Source of the DNA: Spirosoma aerolatum
GTDB lineage: Bacteria; Bacteroidota; Bacteroidia; Cytophagales; Spirosomataceae
Length of the DNA stretch: 64,000 nt
Assembly: GCF_002056795.1 (NCBI RefSeq)
Contig: NZ_CP020104.1
Coordinates: forward strand, 6,271,501 to 6,335,500
Reading direction: 5' to 3'
Part shown: one piece after another, positions 16,834 through 26,103 of the stretch
How positions within the stretch are numbered: the stretch's first letter is position 1
Layout of the letters: the number at the start of each line of letters is the position of its first letter
Position numbers and translations under genes: made by a program
Notes under the pieces: model-generated
The model's database searches: none
The model's input: the letters and a program-made list of their open reading frames with translations, nothing else
Told to the model about the DNA's origin: nothing

Positions 16834-17571
16834 ATGAAGGAACATATTAACCCGAGCAATCTGCCCCAGCACATAGCCGTTATCATGGATGGAAATGGAC
16901 GCTGGGCAAAACGGCAGGGAGCAGCCCGGGTATTTGGTCATCGCAGTGCCATCAAGGCTGTGCGTGAAGTTACGGAAGGATGCGCCGAACTGGGCGTAAA
17001 ATACCTTACCCTCTATGCGTTTTCCACCGAAAACTGGAATCGTCCGAAGTTCGAAGTAGACGCACTCATGACGCTCCTGGTCCATACCATTCGGGATGAA
17101 ATAAAAACACTGATGAACAATAATGTTCGGCTGGCAACCATCGGTAATACCGACAGCCTGCCAACCGACTGCCGACGTGAACTGGCCGAAGCAATCCGCG
17201 AAACCAGTCAGAATACGGGATTAACACTTATTCTGGCCCTAAGCTACAGCGGTCGTTGGGATATAGTGGAGGCCGCTAAAAAACTGGCTGAAGATGTTCG
17301 GGATGGCAAATTGACCCCTGAGCAGATTGACGAGACGGCATTTAGCCACCGTCTGACAACGGGTGACATCCCCGACCCGGAACTGATGATCCGAACCAGT
17401 GGCGAGATGCGTATCAGCAACTTTATGCTTTGGCAACTGGCGTATGCGGAACTATATATGCCTGACGTACTCTGGCCCGATTTCCGGAAAATTCACCTGC
17501 ACGAAGCGATTGTGAACTATCAGCAACGCGAGCGCCGGTTTGGTAAAATCAGTGAGCAATTGGTAAAATAA
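16834..17571 (+). CDS. uppS: Isoprenyl transferase (undecaprenyl diphosphate synthase)
   Basis: A 245-residue cis-prenyltransferase that extends farnesyl diphosphate with isopentenyl diphosphate to make the C55 lipid carrier for peptidoglycan and polysaccharide synthesis. The signature IAVIMDGNGRWAKRQG (catalytic D19) and the Region V motif MIRTSGEMRISNFMLWQLAY are present, with LYAFSTENWNRP between. The enzyme is cytoplasmic and membrane-associated. It heads an operon with bamA and two ompH genes, a frequent arrangement in Bacteroidota. Confidence 0.97.
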   Translation: MKEHINPSNLPQHIAVIMDGNGRWAKRQGAARVFGHRSAIKAVREVTEGCAELGVKYLTLYAFSTENWNRPKFEVDALMTLLVHTIRDEIKTLMNNNVRLATIGNTDSLPTDCRRELAEAIRETSQNTGLTLILALSYSGRWDIVEAAKKLAEDVRDGKLTPEQIDETAFSHRLTTGDIPDPELMIRTSGEMRISNFMLWQLAYAELYMPDVLWPDFRKIHLHEAIVNYQQRERRFGKISEQLVK

Positions 17572-17621
17572 ACTACCTGAGCTCCAACCCTGTAGGGCTA
17601 ATTGGAATCTAATCAATATAA

Positions 17622-17693
17622 TGAATGAATAATGTAAAATGAATACCATCCCCTGATGAGTTCTCATTATTTATTTTACATTATCCATTCACT
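17622..17693. repeat. AT-rich inverted repeat between uppS and bamA
   Basis: Positions 17622-17647 pair with about 17667-17693 with few mismatches (core ATAATGTAAAAT / ATTTTACATTAT), with a 19-nt loop. The stem ends five bases before the GTG at 17698 and covers the alternative ATG at 17656. It may be an RNA element between the two genes or a remnant of an intergenic repeat. Confidence 0.6.
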
Positions 17694-17697
17694 TAAC

Positions 17698-20304
17698 GTG
17701 AATACCAACTTGGAACACCGTATAAAAGTCATATTGGGAGCCGTTTGTCTGCTCATGAGCCTGCTACCCGCTCAGCTTCAGGCTCAGGTACGCGTAGGTG
17801 TAGGTCGCGACACTCCGTCTGCACCCGCTGAAAGTAATGATCTGCTCAATTACGCTAACCCTAAAGAGTATGAAATTGTTGGTTTGACCGTAACAGGCAC
17901 CCGCTACCTCGACCCCAACTCTTTGGTATCGCTGGCGGGCCTGAAAATGGGTGACAAAATCCGAATTCCAGGCGAAGCAGTTGGTTCATCGGTACGTAAG
18001 CTGATGGAATCGGGACTGCTCGACAATGTGGAGTTGTTCGCAACCAATGTTAATGGTGAAAAGATCTCACTCATGTTCCGCGTTCAGGAACGCCCCCGTC
18101 TTTACCGGGTCAATTTCATTGGTGTCAAAAAAGGGGAGCAGGACAACCTGAAAGATAAAATCAAGCTTAATCTGGGTAAAATTGTAACAAATACAATTAC
18201 GAAGAATACCCAATTAGCCGTCCGTAAGTACTTCGTCGACAAGGGGTATCTGAATACAAAAGTTAAAATCACGACTATCCCTGATAGCACGCGGAACAAT
18301 GCAACCATGCGGGTATCCGTCGACAAAGGTCAGAAAATAAAAATTGCCAAAATTAATTTCGAAGGACTGGACGAGGTTGACGAAGATGCTGTGCGGATGA
18401 AGATGAAGAGTACCAAAGAAATGCGCTTCGGCCGACTATTCTCTCCCTCGAAATTTATCCCCAAAAAGTACGAAGAGGATAAGCAAAAGCTGCTGGAATA
18501 CTATAACAAGCTCGGCTACCGGGATGCCGCCATCGAACACGATACCGTAATCAATAACGGAGGACGCACCATTAGCATCAACATGAAGCTGAATGAAGGT
18601 CACCAGTATTACTATCGCAAAATCGATTTTTCGGGTAATTACCTCTACACGGCCGATCAGCTCCGTCAGGTACTCGGTATCACCAAAGGAGATATCTATA
18701 ATCCGGAAGATCTGGAGAAGCGCCTGAACGGAAATCCAGGGCAGGATTTGAGTTCGCAGTACATGGATTTGGGCTATCTGTATTACAACGCCCAGCCTAT
18801 CGAACGAGCCATTGAAGGTGATTCTATTGACCTTGAAATCCGAATTTTCGAAGGAAAACAAGCTACTATCAATAAGGTAATTCTGAATGGAAATACCAAA
18901 ACCAGCGACCATGTGGTCATGCGTACCATTCGAACGCTACCTGGTCAGAAATTCTCGAAAACAGCCCTGATTCGTACACAACGTGAATTAGCTACACTCG
19001 GATATTTTGACCCCGAAAAAATTGGTATCAACCCCGTGCCCCAGAGCGACGGAACGGTCGATATTGAATACTCCGTTGAAGAAAAGCCTTCTGATCAGAT
19101 TGAATTGTCGGGTGGTTGGGGTGGTTACGTTGGTTTCGTCGGAACCCTCGGCCTGACCTTCAACAACTTCTCGGCCCGCAATATCCCGAACTTCAGTGCC
19201 TGGAAACCTCTACCAGCTGGCGATGGTCAACGAGTTCAGTTGCGCTTCCAGGCCAATGGTAGCCAGTATCAGGTGTATTCGTTGTCGTTTACCGAACCCT
19301 GGTTAGGTGGACGCAAACCAAACGCTTTTTCAGTAAGTGCCAGTCATACGGTGTACCGTACATTCTACGACCCACTCAACCCATACAGTATCTATCAGAG
19401 TTTACAAGGCCGTACGCCAACAGGTTCATATACAAACACAGCTATTACGATTGGGCTAGGACGTCAGTTGAAGATACCCGATGATTATTTCTCCCTGACA
19501 AACTCCCTGTCTTATCAACGATATGACCTGAATAACCTTGACCTGTTCTATATTGGTTATAAGGATGGTATTTCAAATAACATTACATTCAACACAACAT
19601 TGTCGCGCAATAGCATCGACAATCCACAGTTCCCAAGAAACGGTTCTTCGTTCACGCTGAGCGGTTCGTTTACTCCCCCATATTCAGCATGGCGCACAAC
19701 AACTGCGGCAGAAGCACCAAGAGATAAATATAAGTTTGTCGAATACCACAAATGGATGTTTGATGCGAGCTGGTTCCAAACTGTGTTCGGCAAACTGGTC
19801 CTGAATACACGTGCTCACCTGGGCTTCCTGGGAAGCTATAACAAACGCACCTCTATCGGTCCTTTCGAACGATTTGTATTAGGTGGTTCAGGTCTGGCTG
19901 GCCAGGGCCAGTTTGCACTGGCGCAGGACATTATCGGTCTTCGTGGGTATGATGATCGTAGTGTATATACAGCTGATTATGACCGTGCAGTTGATCAGAC
20001 CTCCCGCAGTCAGGGCGGTGTTGTGTATAACAAATTCGTTGCTGAACTTCGCTACCCCGTATCGCTGAACCCGTCGGCAACCATTTTTGTACTGACCTTC
20101 CTGGAAGCCGGAAATAACTGGGCTAGCTACAAACAATATAATCCGTTCGATCTGAAGCGGTCAATGGGCTTCGGTGCTCGTATTTTCATGCCTGCTTTCG
20201 GTCTGATTGGTATTGACTACGGCTACGGTTTCGATAAGATACCGGGCGTTAAAGACAAGGCATCGGGGCAGTTCCACTTTACGATTGGGCAGCAAATCAG
20301 ATAA
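17698..20304 (+). CDS. bamA: BamA outer-membrane protein assembly factor
   Basis: An 868-residue Omp85-family protein, the core of the machine that inserts beta-barrel proteins into the outer membrane. A signal peptide (VILGAVCLLMSLLPAQLQAQ) leads into a series of POTRA domains (for example YEIVGLTVTGTRYLD and INKVILNGNTKTSDHVVM). The beta-barrel runs from about residue 465 to the end, with the lid motif IGLRGYDDRS near 745. I use GTG 17698, which gives a normal signal peptide; an in-frame ATG at 17656 would add 14 residues that lie in an intergenic hairpin. Confidence 0.95.
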   Translation: MNTNLEHRIKVILGAVCLLMSLLPAQLQAQVRVGVGRDTPSAPAESNDLLNYANPKEYEIVGLTVTGTRYLDPNSLVSLAGLKMGDKIRIPGEAVGSSVRKLMESGLLDNVELFATNVNGEKISLMFRVQERPRLYRVNFIGVKKGEQDNLKDKIKLNLGKIVTNTITKNTQLAVRKYFVDKGYLNTKVKITTIPDSTRNNATMRVSVDKGQKIKIAKINFEGLDEVDEDAVRMKMKSTKEMRFGRLFSPSKFIPKKYEEDKQKLLEYYNKLGYRDAAIEHDTVINNGGRTISINMKLNEGHQYYYRKIDFSGNYLYTADQLRQVLGITKGDIYNPEDLEKRLNGNPGQDLSSQYMDLGYLYYNAQPIERAIEGDSIDLEIRIFEGKQATINKVILNGNTKTSDHVVMRTIRTLPGQKFSKTALIRTQRELATLGYFDPEKIGINPVPQSDGTVDIEYSVEEKPSDQIELSGGWGGYVGFVGTLGLTFNNFSARNIPNFSAWKPLPAGDGQRVQLRFQANGSQYQVYSLSFTEPWLGGRKPNAFSVSASHTVYRTFYDPLNPYSIYQSLQGRTPTGSYTNTAITIGLGRQLKIPDDYFSLTNSLSYQRYDLNNLDLFYIGYKDGISNNITFNTTLSRNSIDNPQFPRNGSSFTLSGSFTPPYSAWRTTTAAEAPRDKYKFVEYHKWMFDASWFQTVFGKLVLNTRAHLGFLGSYNKRTSIGPFERFVLGGSGLAGQGQFALAQDIIGLRGYDDRSVYTADYDRAVDQTSRSQGGVVYNKFVAELRYPVSLNPSATIFVLTFLEAGNNWASYKQYNPFDLKRSMGFGARIFMPAFGLIGIDYGYGFDKIPGVKDKASGQFHFTIGQQIR

Positions 20305-20443
20305 GATTTTAGAAGAATTGACGTTAAATGGATTTACGAGTCTGGTTACCGGAGCGGTACGGTTTTTGTAACGGTTTGTTCGCCAATTGCTCATAAATCC
20401 ATTTGACAATCAACACCTTCCCGCAAAAATTACCTGGCTCCTG

Positions 20444-21019
20444 ATGAAAAAAGTCCTGTTTTTTGTATTTTTGTATGCTATTGCGTTGAGTATTCCCGCT
20501 CAGGCCCAGAAGTTTGGGTACATTGATTCGGAATACATCTTCAGTAAAATGCCTGAATATCAAAAAGCGCTCAGCGAAATCGATAAGTTTGCTGATAAAT
20601 GGTCAAAGGATATTCAGGACAAGTACATCGACATTGAAAAGCTGCAAAAGGCGTATCAAGCCGAAGAAATTCTGCTGACTGAAGATATGAAGCGTGATCG
20701 CCAGCGTATCATCAGCGACAAAGAGCGCGAGGCTCGTGAGTATAACAATAAAGTCTTTGGTTATCAGGGGCTTCTGTATGAAAAGAAGAAGGAGTTGATG
20801 AAGGCTCCAATGGAGTTGATAAACCGGGCTGTTGAAAAAATATGCCTGCAAAAAAAATTAGATTTTATGTTCGACAAAGCCTCTGATTTTGTTATGCTTT
20901 ATACGAACCCCCGACACGATTACTCCGATTATGTGATGGAAGAACTGGGGCTGGATACTAAACCAATAGCTACCCCAACTAATCCAACCAACAAAACAAC
21001 CATAGTAAAACCGAAGTAA
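20444..21019 (+). CDS. OmpH/Skp-family periplasmic chaperone (first copy)
   Basis: A 191-residue exported protein of the OmpH (Skp) family that holds unfolded outer-membrane proteins on the way to BamA. The signal peptide is MKKVLFFVFLYAIALSIPAQAQ; the mature part starts KFGYIDSEYIFSKMPEY and continues as long charged helices with coiled-coil character, ending in KKLDFMFDKASDFVMLYTNP. I use ATG 20444; an earlier in-frame ATG adds residues with no role. It follows bamA by 139 bp and precedes a paralogue. Confidence 0.93.
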   Translation: MKKVLFFVFLYAIALSIPAQAQKFGYIDSEYIFSKMPEYQKALSEIDKFADKWSKDIQDKYIDIEKLQKAYQAEEILLTEDMKRDRQRIISDKEREAREYNNKVFGYQGLLYEKKKELMKAPMELINRAVEKICLQKKLDFMFDKASDFVMLYTNPRHDYSDYVMEELGLDTKPIATPTNPTNKTTIVKPK

Positions 21020-21042
21020 GCTAAAACAACTAAAAATTCGAA

Positions 21043-21714
21043 ATGAAGAAAAACCTCGTCATGGCGTTTGCTGCTGCTCTACTGATGGGCGGTTTAAACG
21101 CACAGGCACAAGCCCCAACGACAACGCCCACTACGACCTCCGCAGCGGGTCCGCTGAAGTTAGGCTATACGAACATCGATTACGTTCTGTCGCAAACTCC
21201 CGAAGCAAAAGATATTCAAAACCAACTGACCATTCAGCGTACGCAAACAGAAAACGAACTGAAGCGCATGCAGAAAGAGTTGGAAGACAAATACAGCGCC
21301 TATGAAAAAGGCGCTGCGCAAATGTCGGATGTGATTCGGAAAGACCGCGAAACGGAATTACAAAGCCTACAGGCCCGTATCCAGGAGTTCGGTCAGACCT
21401 CGCAGCAGTCGTTGCAGAGCAAGTACCAGCAATTGGTGAATCCGGTTGTTCAGAAAATTCAAAAAGCTATTGATGCTGTTGCCAAAGAAAGCGGCTTCCA
21501 GTATGTATTTAACCTGGACGCTGGCGCCAACACCATTCCCATTCTGTTGGTAGCTCCCGAAGAGAACAACATCACCGAACTAGTTCTGAAAAAATTAGGA
21601 ATCGATCCAGCTAAAGCGGCTGCAGCCGCTAAACCTGCTGCGACGGGGGGTAGCACGGCTCCGGCACCCAAGCCTGCTACACCAGCAGCTGGTACCGCTC
21701 CTAAGAAAAACTAA
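21043..21714 (+). CDS. OmpH/Skp-family periplasmic chaperone (second copy)
   Basis: A 223-residue paralogue. The signal peptide ends QAQAP, followed by a Thr/Pro linker, the conserved LGYTNIDYVLSQTPEAKD, a long coiled-coil (QTENELKRMQKELEDKYSAY) and the terminal VFNLDAGANTIPILLV. An Ala/Pro-rich tail of about 35 residues (PAKAAAAAKPAAT) is unusual and probably disordered. It starts 23 bp after the first copy and is followed by a strong terminator, closing the operon. Confidence 0.93.
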   Translation: MKKNLVMAFAAALLMGGLNAQAQAPTTTPTTTSAAGPLKLGYTNIDYVLSQTPEAKDIQNQLTIQRTQTENELKRMQKELEDKYSAYEKGAAQMSDVIRKDRETELQSLQARIQEFGQTSQQSLQSKYQQLVNPVVQKIQKAIDAVAKESGFQYVFNLDAGANTIPILLVAPEENNITELVLKKLGIDPAKAAAAAKPAATGGSTAPAPKPATPAAGTAPKKN

Positions 21715-21729
21715 ATTTTCTTTACCCAG

Positions 21730-21765
21730 AAAAGCGCTTTATCAACCAGATAAAGCGCTTTTTTT
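21730..21765 (+). terminator. Intrinsic terminator of the uppS-bamA-ompH operon
   Basis: Arms 21730-21742 (AAAAGCGCTTTAT) and 21750-21762 form a perfect 13-bp stem around CAACCAG, followed directly by a run of T. It lies 15 bp after the second ompH stop. Confidence 0.9.
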
Positions 21766-21948
21766 ATGGGCTATTATTAACCAATGAGTAAAACTCAGAA
21801 TGTCTATTAGTAAAATACTACTAACAGACTGCAGTACACGGGCAATAAAATCCTTCAAAAAAGTCAATTATTTCAAGGTAAAACCAAGTTATACATAAGA
21901 AAAATCTTAAAACTGACGATTATCAGTCATTAGACGAAATCTTGGTCG

Positions 21949-21956
21949 TATTTTTG
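21949..21956 (+). promoter_or_regulatory. Candidate -7 box before the exported Ig-like protein gene
   Basis: TATTTTTG at 21949-21956 fits TAnnTTTG and lies 34 bp before the ATG at 21991. No clear -33 TTTG is found at the right distance, so support is partial. Confidence 0.35.
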
Positions 21957-21990
21957 CGTTTTTTAAGACAGACTACCCTCGAACGTCCTT

Positions 21991-23562
21991 ATGACCCGAA
22001 CTGTCGGTTTAGTATCATGGCTGTTAGCAATTGTATCTTTCGGTAGCAGCTATGCACAAGAGTCGAAACCATTACAACTCGTTTTCCCAACTCAGAACAA
22101 CTGGAATATTGTTTCGGAAGGAACGCCTGTCCGGTTTGATCTCAGAGCTATTGGCTCTACAACGGATACATTATTATTTGCATTCGGTAGTGATCCGGTA
22201 GAAGGTATGCACCTGGATTCGCTGGGCCATTTTTCCTGGACACCCGGCTTCGAACTGGCCGACCGGATTCAAACCACCAAAACCTACCCGGTAACCTTTG
22301 AGGTACGAAATAGTCACGGCCAAACGGCTTCGCACACGGTCGATTTCAAAGTTCAGCATGTCAATCGGCCACCAGTCATTGGAGAATTGCGCCCATTCTA
22401 CGTCAGCTACCGAACGCAGAATACCTATAAAATGGATTCACAGATGGTGCATGACGATGATGGCGACCCGATCGTGTTCATTCCCATTACGGATCAGATG
22501 CCCGAAGGCAGTAAGCTCTCGTCGCAGGGTGAACTAACCTGGACTCTATCGTTGAATCAGTTCAATCGGTTAAAGCAAAGCCCGCAGTATATTGAGTTCT
22601 GGGTAGAAGACCAGCCCTCAAAAGTCCGCACCAAAGGTCGGCTCAAAGTAGAAGTGACGCAGATGGACCTGCCCCCCGACATTGCCGTTATTCCCAAAGA
22701 ATCGCACTACAAACTTCGGGAGAATGCCACCGTCAACCTGAAGTTTTATCTATCTGATTTAAATGGAGAAGACGACGTTTCGACCTTTGGCTTTCTGTCC
22801 GATAATCAGAATATCCCTAAATCTGCACTGGTCAAAAATACCAATAACCAGTATGAGTTTATCTGGCAACCCGGTTATGAATTCGTTAAAGATCCCTACG
22901 ATTCACTGAATGTTCAGATCACGTTTTACGTACTGGATAAAGCCCAGAACCGGGAAGAAAAACGCATCACGTTTACCATTCTGAATACAGTAAACGAAGC
23001 CGAGAAAGATCGCTATTACTATGCCCAATATAGGCAGGCGCTGGTGCAAGCCTGGGGCCTGGTGGAACAATTGAGTGAAAAGGAAGAACAACTCAAACGC
23101 GATTATCGGAAAGCTAAAGGGGGGAAACGCAATCGATCGGTAGCCAATGCATCATTGGGTGCTGTAACAGGTGTATCGCCCGCCATTACGGCTAACGACC
23201 CCAATTCACAAAAGATTATTTCAGCCATTGGTGGTACGGCTGTTCTCACGATGGGTACCCTCGAAGCCACCGAAGTAATCGGGAAATCGATGAAAGATCT
23301 GCTCGACCGCTACAACTATGTGCTAGGCAAAAAAAGTGAATTACAGAATAAAGGGGACGTCTTTGCACGGGAGTTTGCCCTGAAATCATCCCGTCGTAAT
23401 AACGAATTCATCAAAAAGCTGGATGACTTCCGCAACTCAATGAGTTTAAGTGGCCTGGTAGCACTTGAGTTAGATGCGAACTGGCAAAGCAAAAAAGACT
23501 CCTCTGACAAAGCCATCAAGAGGACTTTCAAAGACTTCACCCCTCTCGAAGAAACCCAGTAA
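21991..23562 (+). CDS. Large exported protein with Ig-like/cadherin-like repeats
   Basis: A 523-residue exported protein (signal peptide ending SYAQ). Residues about 25-340 contain three beta-sandwich-like repeats with the 'putative Ig' pattern: LDSLGHFSWTPGFELADR, then LSSQGELTWTLSLNQF, then NQYEFIWQPGYEFV, each after a segment of the type FEVRNSHGQ or FWVEDQPS. The last 180 residues are helical and charged (LVEQLSEKEEQLKRDYRKAKGG). The domain order is known from conserved Bacteroidota proteins of unknown role; attachment to the envelope is likely. It is a single-gene unit ended by a perfect hairpin. Confidence 0.8.
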   Translation: MTRTVGLVSWLLAIVSFGSSYAQESKPLQLVFPTQNNWNIVSEGTPVRFDLRAIGSTTDTLLFAFGSDPVEGMHLDSLGHFSWTPGFELADRIQTTKTYPVTFEVRNSHGQTASHTVDFKVQHVNRPPVIGELRPFYVSYRTQNTYKMDSQMVHDDDGDPIVFIPITDQMPEGSKLSSQGELTWTLSLNQFNRLKQSPQYIEFWVEDQPSKVRTKGRLKVEVTQMDLPPDIAVIPKESHYKLRENATVNLKFYLSDLNGEDDVSTFGFLSDNQNIPKSALVKNTNNQYEFIWQPGYEFVKDPYDSLNVQITFYVLDKAQNREEKRITFTILNTVNEAEKDRYYYAQYRQALVQAWGLVEQLSEKEEQLKRDYRKAKGGKRNRSVANASLGAVTGVSPAITANDPNSQKIISAIGGTAVLTMGTLEATEVIGKSMKDLLDRYNYVLGKKSELQNKGDVFAREFALKSSRRNNEFIKKLDDFRNSMSLSGLVALELDANWQSKKDSSDKAIKRTFKDFTPLEETQ

Positions 23563-23565
23563 TCA

Positions 23566-23614
23566 TTTGTCGTCTCCAGCTCGACTGATGCCTTAGCGAG
23601 CTGGAGACGACAAA
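23566..23614. terminator. Perfect 18-bp hairpin between convergent genes
   Basis: Positions 23566-23583 (TTTGTCGTCTCCAGCTCG) are exactly complementary to 23597-23614 around a 13-nt loop. The hairpin starts 4 bp after the stop of the Ig-like gene and 17 bp before the convergent epimerase-like stop, so it can serve both strands. Confidence 0.75.
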
Positions 23615-23631
23615 CAGAAAATTGTAAACTA

Positions 23632-24501
23632 TTAAGCAATTTCCACCGTAAAGGCAGCCTCAAACACATCGCCTTCGGCAACCTGCTGAATAGCTTCTTT
23701 CTGTTGGATGGGTTTGAGCGCACCTTCGCTATCGGCACAGCCTAACCAGGGTTCGATACAGACGAATGATGCACCCGGCTTAGCCCAAAGTCCTAAATAC
23801 GGAAAATCGGGAAAACTGACGGTCACCGAATGATTGTGCCGATCACTCCGAATGGCAACCCGGCGAGAAGTCAGATTTTTGAAAACCAACGCATCCTGAT
23901 CGAATAAATGCCTGGTCAACGGCAATTGATTGCCTTCAGTAGGTATGAGCTTGGTCTCACCTGTAAAGTACCCCGCAGCCGAAAGCATATGCGTTTCCAG
24001 CGGTTCTTCCTTCTCAAACTCAATAAAATAATCTTCGTATTCCTCGTTCACATAAAACGGAACATTGAACGCCGGGTGTGCCCCCACCGAAAAGAAAACC
24101 GTTTTAGTGTCTTCATTTACAATCCGATACGTCACCGTTAGCCGAGGCCCTTCAATTTCATAAATTATCTGAAATTCAAAGACGTACGGATAATGGACAC
24201 GGGTACTACTGCTTGATCGTAACTGAAACACCGCATGAGTAGTCGATGATTCGATGGTTTCAAAAACAGACTGCCGGGTAAAGCCATGGCGCTCAATTGG
24301 GTACGTTTTACCGTCAACCAGCAACTGGTTGTTCAGGCAACCACCTACCACGGGAAACAGATTGGGCGCATGCCAGTTCCAGACCATCGGATCGGCCTGC
24401 CAAAGGTGTTCAATACCACTTGGCTTATGCAAAATGGATGTCAGTTCGGCCCCTTTCGGGCGAATTGAAACGCGAATGGATTCGTTTTCTAGGGTTGTCA
24501 T
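23632..24501 (-). CDS. Aldose 1-epimerase family protein
   Basis: A 289-residue cytoplasmic protein of the galactose mutarotase superfamily (LacX-like branch). The fold is supported by GAELTSILHKPSGIEHLW and the conserved His pair in ERHGFTRQSVF and SVGAHPAFNVPF, with the acidic CIEPWLGCADSEG near the end. These positions match the general base and acid of mutarotases, which interconvert sugar anomers. The start is ATG 24501. It lies downstream of rpsG but behind that gene's terminator, so it is probably transcribed separately. Confidence 0.88.
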   Translation of the reverse strand: MTTLENESIRVSIRPKGAELTSILHKPSGIEHLWQADPMVWNWHAPNLFPVVGGCLNNQLLVDGKTYPIERHGFTRQSVFETIESSTTHAVFQLRSSSSTRVHYPYVFEFQIIYEIEGPRLTVTYRIVNEDTKTVFFSVGAHPAFNVPFYVNEEYEDYFIEFEKEEPLETHMLSAAGYFTGETKLIPTEGNQLPLTRHLFDQDALVFKNLTSRRVAIRSDRHNHSVTVSFPDFPYLGLWAKPGASFVCIEPWLGCADSEGALKPIQQKEAIQQVAEGDVFEAAFTVEIA

Positions 24502-24513
24502 GGGGCCAAAAAT

Positions 24514-24547
24514 AACAAAAGCCACCCAATAGTGGGCGGCTTTTGTC
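24514..24547 (-). terminator. Terminator after rpsG
   Basis: Arms CAAAAGCCACCCA (24516-24528) and TGGGCGGCTTTTG (24533-24545) pair with one wobble around a 4-nt loop. Reading on the minus strand it is followed by a short T-run. It lies 41 bp beyond the rpsG stop. Confidence 0.8.
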
Positions 24548-24587
24548 AGATTCAACAGCCTTCGGGAACTGAGTCTGTTGAGTTGGT

Positions 24588-25055
24588 TTAGAACCGGAAG
24601 TGCGAGAACGCCTTGTTGGCTTCAGCCATGCGGTGCGTATCGTCCTTCTTTTTAACAGCAGCACCTTCGCCTTTTGCAGCTGCGATGATTTCGGCTGCTA
24701 ACCGATCTACCATGGTTTTTTCACCCCGCGAACGAGCGTACCGGATAAGCCATTTCATGCCTACCGCGACCTTCCGGTCTGCCCGTACTTCGGTTGGCAC
24801 CTGAAAGGTAGCTCCACCGACGCGACGGCTTTTTACTTCGACTGATGGCATTACGTTGTTCAATGCCTTTCTCCACGTATCGAGCCCATTTTCATTCGTG
24901 CGCTTAGCCACTACATCGAGGGCATCGTAGAAAATTCCGTACGCCAGGCTCTTCTTGCCTTCGTACATCAGATTGTTAACAAATTTGGTTACGAGGACCT
25001 CCTTATATTTTGGATCAGGTAACACGTAACGCTTGGGCGGTTTCGCCTTTCTCAT
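24588..25055 (-). CDS. rpsG: 30S ribosomal protein S7
   Basis: A 155-residue S7, the full usual length. It binds the 3' major domain of 16S rRNA and starts assembly of the small-subunit head. Recognised pieces are [64 protein letters not shown](split by normal family spacing) and [13 protein letters not shown]. It follows rpsL by 122 bp. Unlike the usual str operon, no fusA follows: a terminator and an epimerase gene do. Confidence 0.97.
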   Translation of the reverse strand: MRKAKPPKRYVLPDPKYKEVLVTKFVNNLMYEGKKSLAYGIFYDALDVVAKRTNENGLDTWRKALNNVMPSVEVKSRRVGGATFQVPTEVRADRKVAVGMKWLIRYARSRGEKTMVDRLAAEIIAAAKGEGAAVKKKDDTHRMAEANKAFSHFRF

Positions 25056-25124
25056 GTGTTCTTCAGATTTTTGGTCTTACTCTGCCGTGTTTTTCAACGG
25101 GCAGTCAATTTTTTAATATATGGT

Positions 25125-25177
25125 GTAGGACGTATGATATATGTTCTTACCATTATATCATATATCATACATCATAC
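25125..25177. repeat. AT-rich inverted repeat between rpsL and rpsG
   Basis: Positions 25125-25143 and 25159-25177 pair with two mismatches; the inner 12 bp (GTATGATATATG / CATATATCATAC) are perfect, with a 15-nt loop. It sits in the 122-bp gap of the ribosomal operon and would form a hairpin in its mRNA. Similar words occur at 32650-32696. Confidence 0.65.
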
Positions 25178-25609
25178 TTACTTCTTCTTACCTTTTGCTG
25201 GAGGAGCGCCTTTGCCACCTTTCGCTGGAGCCTGACCTGGTTTTGGCCGTTTGGCACCGTATTTCGAACGGCTTTGCAGACGACCGTTTACACCAGCCGT
25301 ATCGAGGGCACCCCGAACGATGTGGTAACGAACACCTGGCAGGTCTTTTACCCGGCCACCCCGGATCAGCACGATTGAGTGCTCCTGCAGGTTGTGGCCT
25401 TCACCTGGGATGTAAGCGTTCACTTCCCGGCCGTTTGTTAAACGAACCCGGGCAACTTTACGAAGAGCCGAGTTTGGCTTCTTCGGCGTCGTCGTGTACA
25501 CACGTGTGCACACACCCCGACGTTGCGGGCAGGCATCTAAAGCTGGCGATTTCGACTTGTCGATCAGCTTTTCACGCCCTTTACGCACTAATTGTTGTAT
25601 AGTAGGCAT
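25178..25609 (-). CDS. rpsL: 30S ribosomal protein S12
   Basis: A 143-residue S12, which sits at the decoding centre. Lys43 in [13 protein letters not shown] and the lysine in [14 protein letters not shown] are the sites where streptomycin-resistance changes occur; both are wild type here. The protein has a low-complexity Lys/Pro/Gly tail of about 17 residues ([20 protein letters not shown]) absent from E. coli S12. It is read from a perfect-consensus promoter, with rpsG downstream. Confidence 0.98.
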   Translation of the reverse strand: MPTIQQLVRKGREKLIDKSKSPALDACPQRRGVCTRVYTTTPKKPNSALRKVARVRLTNGREVNAYIPGEGHNLQEHSIVLIRGGRVKDLPGVRYHIVRGALDTAGVNGRLQSRSKYGAKRPKPGQAPAKGGKGAPPAKGKKK

Positions 25610-25654
25610 TATTGATTTTGGTTACGAAAAACAGTCTTCCCGAATTTTGAGGTG

Positions 25655-25685
25655 CAAAGATACGGAAAAACTATTGATTGACAAA
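25655..25685 (-). promoter_or_regulatory. Promoter of rpsL-rpsG
   Basis: On the minus strand TTTG (25685-25682) and TATCTTTG (25662-25655) are separated by exactly 19 bp, an exact match to the Bacteroidota primary sigma consensus TTTG-N19-TAnnTTTG. The rpsL start follows 46 bp downstream. Confidence 0.85.
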
Positions 25686-25773
25686 TGTTTTCGACTTACA
25701 GTTCACAATGTATAATAAGACTGACGAGCCATCAATTCTGCTCGATCCAGTGTACATTGAAAGCGGAAAACCG

Positions 25774-26103
25774 TTATGCCTGGCCTACAGGGCCACCAAA
25801 ACCACCGGAAGGAAACCGAAACGAGTCGGTAGGCTGATTGATGCCGCCATAGGCCTCTTCGTACCGACTAATGTTTTCACGCAACGCATCCAATAATCGT
25901 TTGGCGTGCTCGGGGGTCAGGATGATGCGGGCTTTGACTTTTGCTTTGGGTACACCCGGCATCAGGCGAATAAAATCAAGAATAAACTCACTGTTCGAAT
26001 GCGCAATCATTGCCAGATTGGCATAGACGCCTTCGGCAATTTCTTCACTCAATTCAACGTCTATTGCACCTTCTGAATTTGGGTTTTGCTGCTGTGTAGC
26101 CAT
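25774..26103 (-). CDS. DUF3467 domain protein
   Basis: A 109-residue cytoplasmic protein of the DUF3467 family. The family core is EEIAEGVYANLAMIAHSNSEFILDFIRLMPGVPKAKVKARIILTPEHAKRLLDAL in outline (residues about 17-75), followed by a Gly-rich tail. The role is not established. The start is ATG 26103 (MATQQQNPNSEG); six more residues are possible from 26121. It lies upstream of the rpsL promoter on the same strand and is probably separate. Confidence 0.88.
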   Translation of the reverse strand: MATQQQNPNSEGAIDVELSEEIAEGVYANLAMIAHSNSEFILDFIRLMPGVPKAKVKARIILTPEHAKRLLDALRENISRYEEAYGGINQPTDSFRFPSGGFGGPVGQA

